The notes under the pieces are model-generated. The model was not told where the DNA came from, did not search any database, and saw nothing but the letters and a program-made list of their open reading frames with translations. From Enterococcus ureasiticus (lineage in GTDB: Bacteria; Bacillota; Bacilli; Lactobacillales; Enterococcaceae): 64,000 nucleotides of DNA. How positions within the stretch are numbered: the first letter of the stretch is position 1; the number at the start of each line of letters is the position of its first letter. The position numbers were made by a program, and so were the translations under genes. The DNA is taken from NCBI RefSeq assembly GCF_001730285.1, contig NZ_MIJZ01000016.1, positions 248,001 to 312,000 on the forward strand, given 5' to 3'. Shown here piece by piece: positions 37,207-49,888 of this stretch.

Positions 37207-38442
37207 TTATTTTTCTGATTTACTCGTATCTTTCACTAATTTATCCAATTTTGGTAAGTATTGATCTTCAGCGATTTTGCCATTATACGTATCATTGATC
37301 ACCGCATCAGCCGGTCCCCAGAAAGAAACCATTGCTGGAAGTTTTGGCATCACAACGGAATGATCTGCATCACTCATTGTCATTACAGCTTCGGCTACTT
37401 TGTCAGATGTCACTTTTCCATCTGTTTGCGCATCCTTGTTTGCAGGTACTGTACCATTTTTCTCAAAAACAGTTAATTGATTTTCTTTATTTGTTAAGAA
37501 GTCTGCTAAAGCCATTGCCGCAACTGGACTTTTAGTAGATGCGTTAACGCCGAATAATTTCACACCTAAAAATGCTTTTTGTTGAACCGGGCCATTACCC
37601 AAATCAACTGTTGGATATGGTGCTACTGCAAAGTTATCTCCCAATGCTTTTTCCACATCTAATTTAGACCATGGTCCAGATAAAAACGCATCGATTTTAC
37701 CGTTACCTAAATTAGAAAGCGCGTCAGCATTGGATTGAACGACACCAGCGTTATCTTTTTGTGAATGAATCCATTTTAAGACTTGGACCCCTTTATCATT
37801 ATTAAAGTTCGTTCCGTTGATATCTTCACCATTTTTACCATATAATTCATCACCATTTGACATGAATAATGGCGTAAAGATATAGTTGGCACCTGCTTCT
37901 CCGAAGTTTGCGCCTAATTTGCCTTTAGCTGTTAAACTTTCCCAGCTTTTCACATCTTCTTCAGCTAATTTTTCTTTGTTATAGTATAAAATTTGAGATT
38001 CGACACCATATGGATAGCCGTATAATTTACCATCATACGTCGCAGCTTCTACTGCACTTTCAGTACTATTTTCTTTCACACTATCTTCATATTTTGTATT
38101 AGCATAAATAATTCCAGCATCCACCATTTGACCTAATTGATCATGAGGCATCATGAAAACATCGGCTGCGGCACTAGGATCTTTTTTCAGATTTTCTTGT
38201 GCTGTTGCAGATTCACTTGGCTTGATGGTTACTTTCCAATCTTTATGTTCTTTTTCAAATTCTTCTACTAATGGTTTATACGTATCAACAAATGCTACGT
38301 CTACCCATAATTTTATAGAAGCGTTTTCATTTTTGGCAGAAGTTTTTTCTTCTGATGATCCTCCGCCACAAGCTGCAAGTAAAAACGCTGCCGCTGTCAT
38401 TGTTACCCCTAATGTCAAAAGCTTTTTTGTGTTTCTTCTCAT
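37207..38442 (-). CDS. malE: Maltodextrin-binding lipoprotein MalE
   Basis: 411 residues. The lipobox LLAAC puts the lipid-modified Cys at residue 25, followed by a GGGSSEEK linker. The rest is an extracellular solute-binding family 1 domain: KLWVDVAFVDTYKPLVEEFE, AADVFMMPHDQLGQM, GYPYGVESQILYYNKE and AFLSGPWSKLDVEKAL match MalE/MalX proteins for maltose and maltodextrins. AGGAGG precedes the ATG. First gene of the import operon, with a MalR-type operator in its promoter. Confidence 0.93.
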   Translation of the reverse strand: MRRNTKKLLTLGVTMTAAAFLLAACGGGSSEEKTSAKNENASIKLWVDVAFVDTYKPLVEEFEKEHKDWKVTIKPSESATAQENLKKDPSAAADVFMMPHDQLGQMVDAGIIYANTKYEDSVKENSTESAVEAATYDGKLYGYPYGVESQILYYNKEKLAEEDVKSWESLTAKGKLGANFGEAGANYIFTPLFMSNGDELYGKNGEDINGTNFNNDKGVQVLKWIHSQKDNAGVVQSNADALSNLGNGKIDAFLSGPWSKLDVEKALGDNFAVAPYPTVDLGNGPVQQKAFLGVKLFGVNASTKSPVAAMALADFLTNKENQLTVFEKNGTVPANKDAQTDGKVTSDKVAEAVMTMSDADHSVVMPKLPAMVSFWGPADAVINDTYNGKIAEDQYLPKLDKLVKDTSKSEK

Positions 38443-38490
38443 CTTTTGTTCCTCCTAGGAATTTTTTACTGTTCTGTTCTCCTATATTGT

Positions 38491-38514
38491 GCAATCGTTT
38501 GCGTAAATTGTCAA
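38491..38514 (-). promoter_or_regulatory. malE promoter region with MalR operator
   Basis: The palindrome-like GCAATCGTTTGC (38491-38502) lies just downstream, on the minus strand, of a consensus TTGACA (38509-38514), in the same position as at malP. The -10 box is less clear (CACAAT or CAATAT). Confidence 0.68.
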
Positions 38515-38696
38515 GAGAAATATAAATAAATTTATTTTTTTCCTTGATATCAATAAAAAAGCCTTTAGAAATCATACTATTCAAATAGAAAAACACTGAT
38601 TAAACAAAGATAATATTTATATATAGCTTAAATAGTGCTTTTTAAAAGTGATTTACTTTATTTATCAAGTAAATCATCCAGCAGATAAAACAAAAT

Positions 38697-38748
38697 GCAA
38701 TCGATTGCGAAAAAATACATTGAAAACGTTTTTCTTATGTGTCATAAT
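38697..38748 (+). promoter_or_regulatory. Neopullulanase operon promoter with MalR operator and cre
   Basis: The perfect 12-bp palindrome GCAATCGATTGC (38697-38708) lies upstream of TTGAAA (38720-38725), 17 nt and CATAAT (38743-38748). A catabolite-responsive element TGAAAACGTTTTTC (38721-38734) overlaps the promoter and matches 12 of 14 positions of TGAAAACGTTTTCA, implying CcpA repression. Confidence 0.7.
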
Positions 38749-38813
38749 ATGGGTGGTTTTTAGAAAAGTATGACAATAAAAGATACCGAGTCGATTACAG
38801 GGGGAGAAATTAG

Positions 38814-42249
<3,436 letters not shown>

Positions 42250-42304
42250 CTACTATTTGTCTATCGGCACAGTTATACCAATTCAACTCTTGGAGGAAAT
42301 AAAC

Positions 42305-43978
42305 ATGTCTAATCTAGCAATCCAAGCACAAGAAATACGCCAAACAGAAAAAAGCAGTTGGTGGAAAAATGCTATAGGGTATCAAATTTATCCTCGCAGC
42401 TTTAAAGATAGCAATCACGACGGTATCGGTGATCTTAACGGGATTCGACAAAAATTACCTTATTTAAAAGAACTAGGGGTCGATTTTATGTGGATAAACC
42501 CGATCTATGCTTCACCAAATATTGATAACGGCTATGATATTTCTGATTACCAAGCTATTCATGAAGATTTTGGTACAATGGAGGATTTCCAAGTATTGTT
42601 AAAAGAAGCACATGCACTGGATTTAAACGTCATTATGGATTTAGTCGTCAACCATACGAGCGATCAACATCCTTGGTTCCTAGAAGCAAAAAAATCACTG
42701 GATAATCCATATCGCGACTATTATCATTGGGCTGACGCCACAAAAGAACTTCCCCCAAACGACTGGCAATCTTTTTTCGGCGGCTCCACTTGGACCTACG
42801 ATGAAACAACAGGGCAATCTTACTTTCATGTTTTCGCCAAAGAACAACCCGATCTTAACTGGAAAAATCCAAAGGTCCGTCATGAAATTTATCAGATGAT
42901 TCGCTGGTGGCTGGATCTCGGGATCGACGGTTTTCGGATTGACGCGATCAGCCACATTCAAAAAGAGCCTTGGGATTTTGAGATCACAGATAACCAATGG
43001 GCACCGTTTATGAATGTAGCTGGTATTGAAGCCTATCTAAAAGAGCTAAAAGCTATTTTTAATGAATACAATGTTATGACTGTCGGTGAAGCCAGTGGCG
43101 TTCCACATCAAGAAGCAGCTGCATGGACTGGTGATCACGGGTATTTTAATATGATTTTTGAATTGGAGCATTGTGAACGTATCGGTGAAATCGGCCAACA
43201 AAAAGGTTCCATTCTGCACTTAAAACATTCCTTAAATCAATGGCAGACAAGTTTAGCAGATAGCGGCTGGAATGCTTTGTATTTAGAGAATCACGATACA
43301 CCTCGCAGTGTGTCTGTTTACGGAGATAATTCTCCAGAAGCCGCAAAAGCATTAGCGACTGTTCTTTTGTTATTGAAAGGAACACCGTTCATTTACCAAG
43401 GACAAGAAGTTGGAATGACCAATTATCCCTTTAACTCGATCGAAGAAATCAACGCAGCTGATACAATTCATTTTTACCAAACATTACTGGAACAAGGAAA
43501 AATGACTACAGAAGCTTTAGCAATTGCAGTGAATTGGTCCAGAGATCACAGCCGCACACCTTTCCAATGGGAAGATGCCTTACACGGAGGTTTTTCAACA
43601 ACCGAGCCTTGGCTAAAAGTCAACGAGAACTATCGAATGATCAATGCGGCGCAAAAAGATCTTGAAAGTAGTAGTATTTTTCATCATTACCAAGCCTTGA
43701 TTCGTTTAAGAAAACAGACAGACGCTCTTATTCACGGTAAATTCGAGTTACTTTTCCCCGAACACCCAACTGTCTTTTGTTACACGCGCACAACTGAAAC
43801 TGAGCAATGGTTGATTTTAGTTCAGCTGGATCGAAAACAGACAATCGTTTCTTTCCCAGATTCTTGGGATTACTCTAAATGGGAAGAAATCATGACAACA
43901 GCAGACGTTAAACCATTAAAACAACAAATGAGCCTGTCAAATTTTGAAGCGCATATTTACCGAAAAAAAACTGTTTAA
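42305..43978 (+). CDS. GH13_31 alpha-glucosidase, predicted alpha-1,4-specific
   Basis: 557 residues, a paralogue of the preceding gene. Regions: [21 protein letters not shown] (nucleophile Asp, about residue 210), VGEASG (Glu, about 260) and ENHDTPR (about 328). Ala after the nucleophile matches maltase-type alpha-1,4-glucosidases of bacilli, unlike the Val of its neighbour. GGAGG is 8 nt before the ATG at 42305; the 16 upstream in-frame codons are rejected. Last gene of the operon, with a terminator following. Confidence 0.88.
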   Translation: MSNLAIQAQEIRQTEKSSWWKNAIGYQIYPRSFKDSNHDGIGDLNGIRQKLPYLKELGVDFMWINPIYASPNIDNGYDISDYQAIHEDFGTMEDFQVLLKEAHALDLNVIMDLVVNHTSDQHPWFLEAKKSLDNPYRDYYHWADATKELPPNDWQSFFGGSTWTYDETTGQSYFHVFAKEQPDLNWKNPKVRHEIYQMIRWWLDLGIDGFRIDAISHIQKEPWDFEITDNQWAPFMNVAGIEAYLKELKAIFNEYNVMTVGEASGVPHQEAAAWTGDHGYFNMIFELEHCERIGEIGQQKGSILHLKHSLNQWQTSLADSGWNALYLENHDTPRSVSVYGDNSPEAAKALATVLLLLKGTPFIYQGQEVGMTNYPFNSIEEINAADTIHFYQTLLEQGKMTTEALAIAVNWSRDHSRTPFQWEDALHGGFSTTEPWLKVNENYRMINAAQKDLESSSIFHHYQALIRLRKQTDALIHGKFELLFPEHPTVFCYTRTTETEQWLILVQLDRKQTIVSFPDSWDYSKWEEIMTTADVKPLKQQMSLSNFEAHIYRKKTV

Positions 43979-43987
43979 GCAAATATA

Positions 43988-44032
43988 AAAAGGGAGGACG
44001 CAAACGTAAACACTTTTGCGTCCTCCTCTTTT
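43988..44032. terminator. Terminator after the GH13 operon
   Basis: A ~14-bp GC-rich stem (AGGGAGGACGCAAA with TTTGCGTCCTCCTCT) followed by TTTTT on the plus strand. The convergent GyrI-like gene ends just beyond. Confidence 0.85.
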
Positions 44033-44038
44033 TACATC

Positions 44039-44659
44039 CTATTCAACAAAATAGCGCAACACAGTCTTCATTTTTTCTGGCGCTACTTTTCTAGGATCAG
44101 AGAGATAAATTTCTCTATGATCCAAAGATCTTCTGCTCAGCTGATGCTCTGTACAATAGCGCTGCATCACTTCAAATGTCTTAACTTCATCATCATAAGA
44201 ACCGAGATGCATCATTTGGACACACTTTCCATCTTCGATCGTTTCAAATTTCACATTTTGGTTGTTCGGATTCGGTTTCTTTTTAGCTACCTGCTCCAAA
44301 TTGGCTAAGGCTAACTCTTCTGTTACAAAGTCAGGTTGGCGGATCATGATTTTATATACTAGATCTGCTTTATTGAATTCCCTGCCATCTGCTATCGCCT
44401 CATCCGATAATGTCCAAATTCCTTCCAACGGATAAACTGTGTACTCAAAATACCCCTCTGGTGTGACATCATTTTTAGGCATCATTCGAATCCCGTAAGA
44501 CATTGCATATAGCGCTGCTGTTTCTTCCCCAAATTTCGATTCGTTGGGATCTCCTTTTCCTGAAATCGTATAAAATTTCTGTTTTGGCACAATAAGTTCC
44601 ACTGGCTTAGCTTTAGGTAAATAAAGTTCCTTTTCCTGTTTTCGCCACTCAAATTTCAT
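44039..44659 (-). CDS. GyrI-like small-molecule-binding domain protein
   Basis: 206 residues matching the stand-alone GyrI-like/effector-binding fold: the opening strand FYTISGKGDPNESKFGEETAALY (about residues 28-50), EGYFEYTVYPLEGIWTL and the C-terminal EIYLSDPRKVAPEKMKTVLRY. No DNA-binding domain is present. Relatives bind or hydrolyse small xenobiotics; the ligand is unknown. AGGAGG is 8 nt before the ATG. It is divergent from a MerR/DUF4260 pair. Confidence 0.82.
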   Translation of the reverse strand: MKFEWRKQEKELYLPKAKPVELIVPKQKFYTISGKGDPNESKFGEETAALYAMSYGIRMMPKNDVTPEGYFEYTVYPLEGIWTLSDEAIADGREFNKADLVYKIMIRQPDFVTEELALANLEQVAKKKPNPNNQNVKFETIEDGKCVQMMHLGSYDDEVKTFEVMQRYCTEHQLSRRSLDHREIYLSDPRKVAPEKMKTVLRYFVE

Positions 44660-44797
44660 CTCATTTTCCTCCTAGTCGTCCTTGTCACTATTTTACTTTA
44701 TCTAATTTTCTTTAGCAAACAACGAAAAGATCCCCTATTCTCTCTTGACCACGGAGTTATGTCCAATGTTACACTAGCTCTACAGGAGGGATGATCA

Positions 44798-45220
44798 ATG
44801 AAAATAACAGCTTTCGCCAAAAAATTTAACCTATCTACTGATGCGGTTCGATTCTATGAGCGTTCGGGCTTGCTGCAGCCCGAAAGACAATCTAATAGTT
44901 ATCGTGAATTTACAGAGACAGATCAGCAAGACTTAAAAATCATCTTAGCTTTAAAAGAATTAGATTTTTCGTTAAAAGAAATCTGCTACTTACTCGAATT
45001 AAAAAGACAACCAATTTCTACTCAATGCAACAATGATTCTACTGAATTTCTAACTACTAAAATTGACCATATCAAACAAAAAATTGCTTTTTACGAAATG
45101 GCATATCAGCTTCTACTCAAACTAAAAGCGACGATCAAAGATAATAACTATGCAGAGAACCAAGCCGAATTATTCTGCTTGATTGACCGATTATTTGACT
45201 ATGGATTACAGGAGGAGTAG
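44798..45220 (+). CDS. MerR-family regulator
   Basis: 140 residues. The N-terminal MerR HTH is ITAFAKKFNLSTDAVRFYERSGLL (residues 3-26) with the wing NSYREFTETDQQDL, then a long coiled-coil dimer helix (about 75-120). Two Cys residues (C76 in STQCNND, C129 in LFCLID) are not in a known metal-binding pattern, so the effector is unassigned. GGAGGGATGATCA precedes the ATG. It is co-transcribed with the DUF4260 gene 2 bp downstream. Confidence 0.85.
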   Translation: MKITAFAKKFNLSTDAVRFYERSGLLQPERQSNSYREFTETDQQDLKIILALKELDFSLKEICYLLELKRQPISTQCNNDSTEFLTTKIDHIKQKIAFYEMAYQLLLKLKATIKDNNYAENQAELFCLIDRLFDYGLQEE

Positions 45221-45222
45221 AC

Positions 45223-45573
45223 ATGACAAACAAAAAAATTTTACAGCTAGAAAACGGGGTGTTGTTTCTTTTAGCGTCCATTCTTTTCGTTTACCTTGGC
45301 TTCTCTATTTTTTACTTCTTTATTTTTCTCTTATTACCAGATGTCACCATGATTGGTTACTTAAGAAGTCCAAAATTTGGCGCTAAACTCTACAACTTAG
45401 GTCATAATTTGGTTTTTCCAGTATTGTTGATCATTATTTATATTTTCACACACGAAGCTCTCTTGTTACCGATTGCTATTGTTTGGTGTGCCCATATTTT
45501 TATGGATCGAATGTTGAGCTACGGACTTAAGTATCCTGATGAGTTCAAACATACACACATTCAAAATCTATAA
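45223..45573 (+). CDS. DUF4260 membrane protein
   Basis: 116 residues with three to four membrane segments (about 10-40, 60-75 and 78-95). The polar motif LRSPKFGAKLYNLGHNLVFP and the C-terminal WCAHIFMDRMLSYGLKYPD are conserved in DUF4260 proteins. Function is unknown. AGGAGG lies inside the end of merR, so the two genes are translationally linked, and the MerR protein is its likely regulator. Confidence 0.8.
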   Translation: MTNKKILQLENGVLFLLASILFVYLGFSIFYFFIFLLLPDVTMIGYLRSPKFGAKLYNLGHNLVFPVLLIIIYIFTHEALLLPIAIVWCAHIFMDRMLSYGLKYPDEFKHTHIQNL

Positions 45574-45624
45574 AAAAGCAACACTGGATAAGATGCAAGG
45601 CATCCTGTCCAGTGTTGCTTTTTT
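45572..45624. terminator. Bidirectional terminator DUF4260/LPMO
   Basis: A 17-bp perfect stem (AAAAAAGCAACACTGGA with its complement) overlaps the DUF4260 stop codon and serves two convergent genes. Confidence 0.88.
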
Positions 45625-45668
45625 AGTGCTATTTCGTAGTGATTGTGTATTACTATGTCATACAGGTA

Positions 45669-47147
45669 TTAATTTAATTCCCAAACTGGTGCAGTTCCTG
45701 GCTGATTTCCTTGTGTCCACCATTTCGCTTTGTATGTTTGACCTTGGAATATTACTTTATCGCCACCACTATACGCTTTACTTGTTTCCCAGTTCATTAC
45801 TTTGTCAGAAAGAAGTTTCCAAGCATCTGATTCGTCTGGACGATCGCCTTTTGTCCACCATTTTGCTTCATACTCTAAATCATCAAAGATTACTTTATCA
45901 CCAGAATTATAAATTTTGTCAGCATCCCAAGTCGAATTGCCACTTGGTGCTTCTTTTGTTTTTACAGAAAATACGGTACTAGTTTCTGATACGTTCCCAC
46001 CTGCACTGATTGCTTTAACTGTGTATTTATATGTTGTATCAGCTTTTAAACCAGTATCTTTAAAGCTTGTTTTTTCTGTCGTTGCTACTTTTTTACCATC
46101 GCGGTATACTTCATAATTTTTAACACCTAAGAAGTGTGTTGATTTAGTCCACATTAAGTCAACTGTATTTTCAGTTGTTCCCATAGAGTGAACGTTCGTT
46201 GGAGCTGTTGGTTTTTGATTATCTTCTACTTCTGATGATTGTGTTTTTACTTTTATTGCTGCACTCTTTTCAGAGATTTTACCGTTTGTTCCAACTGCTT
46301 CTACCTGGTAAGAGTATGTTTTGTTTTCTGCTAAGTTTGCATCGTTAAATTGAGTTCCGCCAACTGTAGCAACTTTTTTACCATCACGGTATACATTGTA
46401 TTCTTTTACATTTGAAACAGTATCCCAAGTTAATTTTAGTGACGAAGTCGTTACTTCTGATGCTTTGACATTTGTCGGTGCTATAGGAGCTTCTTCAACT
46501 GGAGGAATGATTTCTCCATTTCCTTTTACATTTACATCAATTACGTTATAAAAAGCATTTGTTGTATCTGCTACATCCCAGACTGCTAAGATTACATGAT
46601 AGCCTGAGCGATTTTCTGGAACAACGATTTGATGTGATTTATTGTTTGAAGCGGCTGATCCATCATGCTTTACTTCGCCAAGAAAATCAAAATCAGCTCT
46701 TGCTAATGGTTTTTCTGGGTTCCAACCAACTTTTGTCATATAGTAATGCCATTTAGTTGTGCTATGTGGTGCTGTATAATGCCAAGAGAATGTATTTACT
46801 CCAGTATTGATATCTTGTTTTGTCCAGCGGTTTGCGCCAGTACTATCCATTACGGAATCAGTAATTTGACCTTTCCCACCTTGTGCTGAAGCAATCTGAC
46901 CATCTGCTGGTCCAGCTTGTGGAAATCCTTTATCAAACTCTAGAGATTGCGGATTCGTAATAACCATTCCGTATTTATCCATTGCAGGTCCCCAACCGAT
47001 CGTATTTTTATCTAATGAACCTTGGTAACCACGGGCTGCTGGTTTTTCTACATATCCATGGGCATTTGCTTCATCTGCATTTAACAGACCTGCTCCACCT
47101 AAAATAATTGTTGACATCAATGCTAATCCTAATAATTTTTTCTTCAT
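45669..47147 (-). CDS. Multidomain AA10 LPMO with FnIII and chitin-binding modules
   Basis: 492 residues. A signal peptide ends ANA at residue 29; mature His30 (HGYVEKPAARG) and the His of TFSWHYTAPH (about residue 120) form the copper brace. After the AA10 domain (30-207) come two fibronectin III domains (about 218-305 and 312-400) with the shared strand YRDGKKVAT, and two CBM5/12 modules (about 405-450 and 452-492) each with the chitin-binding aromatics YxAKWWT. The modular layout points to secreted insoluble-chitin oxidation. The neighbouring divergent Mga-like regulator may control it. Confidence 0.94.
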   Translation of the reverse strand: MKKKLLGLALMSTIILGGAGLLNADEANAHGYVEKPAARGYQGSLDKNTIGWGPAMDKYGMVITNPQSLEFDKGFPQAGPADGQIASAQGGKGQITDSVMDSTGANRWTKQDINTGVNTFSWHYTAPHSTTKWHYYMTKVGWNPEKPLARADFDFLGEVKHDGSAASNNKSHQIVVPENRSGYHVILAVWDVADTTNAFYNVIDVNVKGNGEIIPPVEEAPIAPTNVKASEVTTSSLKLTWDTVSNVKEYNVYRDGKKVATVGGTQFNDANLAENKTYSYQVEAVGTNGKISEKSAAIKVKTQSSEVEDNQKPTAPTNVHSMGTTENTVDLMWTKSTHFLGVKNYEVYRDGKKVATTEKTSFKDTGLKADTTYKYTVKAISAGGNVSETSTVFSVKTKEAPSGNSTWDADKIYNSGDKVIFDDLEYEAKWWTKGDRPDESDAWKLLSDKVMNWETSKAYSGGDKVIFQGQTYKAKWWTQGNQPGTAPVWELN

Positions 47148-47536
47148 ATGTATCCCCCATCTATTATCTCGCCATCAAGTGGCTTACGATTAGTTTAAAC
47201 GTTATATTTTAAAAAAAAAGGTCATTTATCGTCACAAAAAAGGAATACTTGATTGAATTTAGCTCTCATATGAAAATAAAAATAAATTCCAAACAAAAGA
47301 CAGTAAATATTACAAACGTTATCCAAACATAGACTTTTAAAAGGTCAGATTTTTCTTTTAAAAAGAAAAAATTGAGCTATCTATTTTAACTTGTTATAGA
47401 AAACAGTCATTATTATCTACCGTTATATAGACAAAAGGGATCGTTTCAAGTTAAAATAAGAAGTATCTTGAAATTTATTTCATTATAAGTTGAACAAATT
47501 TAAAAAATAACATAAAGAAAAGAAAGTGTTGATACT
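47148..47536. other. Divergent gap LPMO/Mga-like regulator
   Basis: About 390 bp AT-rich, no gene. AAACGTTA-type motifs occur at about 47197 and 47323, and one also lies upstream of the other LPMO near 21167. A shared regulatory site is possible but weak. Confidence 0.4.
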
Positions 47537-49000
47537 ATGAAAGAAATTCTTTCCTCACGATCAAAACGCCAATTAGAGTTAGTGGAATTGTTAGCTGATA
47601 ACGACTGGGTCCCTTTTATCGTTGCATCAGAATCTTTAAACGTTCCTGTAAAAACGTTGAAATCAGATATTATTGAATTAGAATCATTACTTGCACCTGC
47701 CACCATCGAGTCTTCAAAAAAATATGGCATTCGCTTTGCAAGAAGTTTCGATTTCTGTAAAACAAGCATCTATCAAAAATTTATAAAGAATAGCGTTGAA
47801 TTCCAGCTAATCGAAAAAATTTTCTTACATAATTTCTCTACCATCGTTGATTTGGCGGATAATCTTTATACCAGCGTCTCGACAATCAAGCGAATCGTTC
47901 TCCGAGTAAATCAACTGCTTCAAGTAGAAGGCTTTACAATCAACTTAAAAAAAATGCAGCTTGTCGGCGACCCACATAGTATTTGTAATTTTATGCAGCA
48001 TTATTTTTATGAGAAGTATGGCGTAGCTGAAAGTCTCTTGACTACCTCTCAATTAGCTATTTTAGACCAAGTCGGGCTTCAGATTATTAAAAAATCCACT
48101 TCAAACGAACCATCACACAACTTAGACTTTTCTTTATTGAATCGTCTACGTTTTTACACTTATACCGTCATCAATCTTTTAAAACATAATAGTGAAAATC
48201 AACTTCACGATCTACCTGAAAAAGAGTTTGCAATTCTTAATGATTCTTATGCTTGCGATGAATTTTATAGCCAATTTCATCTCTCCTTATCTCCTACTAA
48301 TTTAAATATTTTCTTTTATCTAATATTTAGTGATCAATACGTCGATTCTCTAAGTACTTTACGTAATCTGATAAAAGTCGATCGTAATGCTCTCTTAAAG
48401 TATCAAAAAATCGAAAAGCTTCTACAAGAAATCGAAAAGAAGATGGACTGCAAATGTGATAATTTCGATACTATTTTTATGCGCCTCTATAACCTAGATT
48501 GTCAGATTCACGGACGAACATATATTTTGCACAATAAAAATAAAGAATTTCTTACAAGCATTAAAAACTTATATGGTCATTTACCAATGGAATTGAGCCA
48601 CGCTTTGCAAGCCATTTTTTATTCAAATCCTTATAAAGAATACATAGTTTACGAAGCGATTTCGATTTTATTCACTAATTGGCCCAGCTTACTTGATCGC
48701 TTAGAGTATTCAACTCCAACCTTGAAAGCCTGTCTTTTATTTAACTCTGGATTGGACTACATGAACATGCTTTCTGAGCGAATCAACTACTATTTACGAG
48801 GGCGCTTCTCTTGCACACCTCTACAGGTCACATCATTAGATCAACTTGAAAAAGAGGCTTCTGCATATGATTGCATCATTACCAACATCCCTGAAATTTA
48901 TAATAATTCTATTCCGATCATTGTTATCCCGTTGATTCCTGATGCTAAGAGTTTTGATAAATTGATGTTGGTTTATGAAGATTATTTTGATAAAAATTAG
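47537..49000 (+). CDS. Mga-like transcriptional regulator (second copy)
   Basis: 487 residues with the architecture of the gene at 1564-3054: an N-terminal winged helix (ASESLNVPVKTLKSDIIELESLL, about residues 30-52), a second HTH (VDLADNLYTSVSTIKRIVLRVNQLL, about 98-122), a helical PRD-like middle and a short EIIB-like C-terminus. These proteins activate surface and secreted-protein genes, often in response to sugar PTS status. Only a weak ribosome binding site (AGAAAG) precedes the ATG. It is divergent from the multidomain LPMO gene, its likely target. Confidence 0.78.
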   Translation: MKEILSSRSKRQLELVELLADNDWVPFIVASESLNVPVKTLKSDIIELESLLAPATIESSKKYGIRFARSFDFCKTSIYQKFIKNSVEFQLIEKIFLHNFSTIVDLADNLYTSVSTIKRIVLRVNQLLQVEGFTINLKKMQLVGDPHSICNFMQHYFYEKYGVAESLLTTSQLAILDQVGLQIIKKSTSNEPSHNLDFSLLNRLRFYTYTVINLLKHNSENQLHDLPEKEFAILNDSYACDEFYSQFHLSLSPTNLNIFFYLIFSDQYVDSLSTLRNLIKVDRNALLKYQKIEKLLQEIEKKMDCKCDNFDTIFMRLYNLDCQIHGRTYILHNKNKEFLTSIKNLYGHLPMELSHALQAIFYSNPYKEYIVYEAISILFTNWPSLLDRLEYSTPTLKACLLFNSGLDYMNMLSERINYYLRGRFSCTPLQVTSLDQLEKEASAYDCIITNIPEIYNNSIPIIVIPLIPDAKSFDKLMLVYEDYFDKN

Positions 49001-49040
49001 ATTTTTCTTTCTATAATTTATTAACTAACGTTACACACTA

Positions 49041-49089
49041 AAAAAAGGAAGAGCTAAAACTAGAAATTAGTTTTAGCTCTTCCTTTTTT
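49041..49089. terminator. Bidirectional terminator
   Basis: A 21-bp perfect stem (AAAAAAGGAAGAGCTAAAAC and its complement) with a 7-nt loop between the Mga-like gene and the convergent RpiR gene. Confidence 0.88.
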
Positions 49090-49129
49090 TAGAGAACATC
49101 CTTAATATAAAACCTACTTGTGTAATTTT

Positions 49130-49888
49130 TTACTCAAAACTAGGTACTTTGGTTATCAACTTTTCGTAAATCAGAGTACTCATCATATACAGCATCAAGC
49201 TTGAACAAATCCTCTTCTGATCACTGGGGTTACTAGTCAATAAGCAGTACGTACTGATTGACTTTAGTTTGATTGCTGCCATATTAGTAATTGAAATTAT
49301 TGTTGTTCTATTGCTTTTTATTTTGATAATAGTCTCATCAATCTCTTCTACTTGACCACTTAACGAAAAAACGACAACCACGTCTTCAACTGTACTGATT
49401 TGAGGAATATGTTCAATTAACATCTTATCTGAAAAATCATTTGTCCAAAGATCAACTGATTTTAGCTTATGATTAAATTCAGATGCGACTCGAGAACTCG
49501 AACCCGTTCCAATACAAAAAATTCTTCTTGCCTTGATCAAACAATTACATATTTGGTCGATATTTTTTTCATCCACTAATTCTAAAGTTGTCAAAGTATC
49601 TTTTTTTATCCTGTCTAATTCCTGTAAAAAGTTTGATTTCACAGGATACACACTTCGTTTTTCTTCTCGAGATTGAATGAATGCATCTTTTAATTCACTA
49701 AATGTCTCATAGTTCAACTTTTTACACGCTCTGATGACTGTAGCATTTGATATATACAGTGCCTCTTTAATATCTCTTAATTTTAAATTTTCAATATCTT
49801 CAAATTTTAAAACAAAATTAATAACTTCCCGCTCAGTTTCTGACAATTTCTCATAGTTTGAATTGATATCTTTATAAATATCACTCAC
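49130..49888 (-). CDS. RpiR/MurR-family regulator
   Basis: About 252 residues. The N-terminal HTH_6 domain (residues about 1-75; ALYISNATVIRACKKLNYETFSEL) is followed by a SIS sugar-phosphate domain (FCIGTGSSSRVASEF, VVVVFSLSGQVEEI, TIISITN). It should sense a phosphosugar. TTG at 49897 and GTG at 49888 are both possible; the GTG fits the GGAGAGG spacing better. It overlaps the LysR stop by 8 bp, so both regulators are one transcript. No sugar gene adjoins it; the target is unknown. Confidence 0.8.
   Translation of the reverse strand: MSDIYKDINSNYEKLSETEREVINFVLKFEDIENLKLRDIKEALYISNATVIRACKKLNYETFSELKDAFIQSREEKRSVYPVKSNFLQELDRIKKDTLTTLELVDEKNIDQICNCLIKARRIFCIGTGSSSRVASEFNHKLKSVDLWTNDFSDKMLIEHIPQISTVEDVVVVFSLSGQVEEIDETIIKIKSNRTTIISITNMAAIKLKSISTYCLLTSNPSDQKRICSSLMLYMMSTLIYEKLITKVPSFE

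Noticed and set aside
45539-45982. 147-codon plus-strand frame over the LPMO 3' end
   Set aside because: It runs through the terminator and antisense to the CBM5/12 modules; a shadow of a real gene.
49041-49089. Possible small RNA between the Mga-like and RpiR genes
   Set aside because: The perfect stem with T-runs on both strands is sufficiently explained as a bidirectional terminator.
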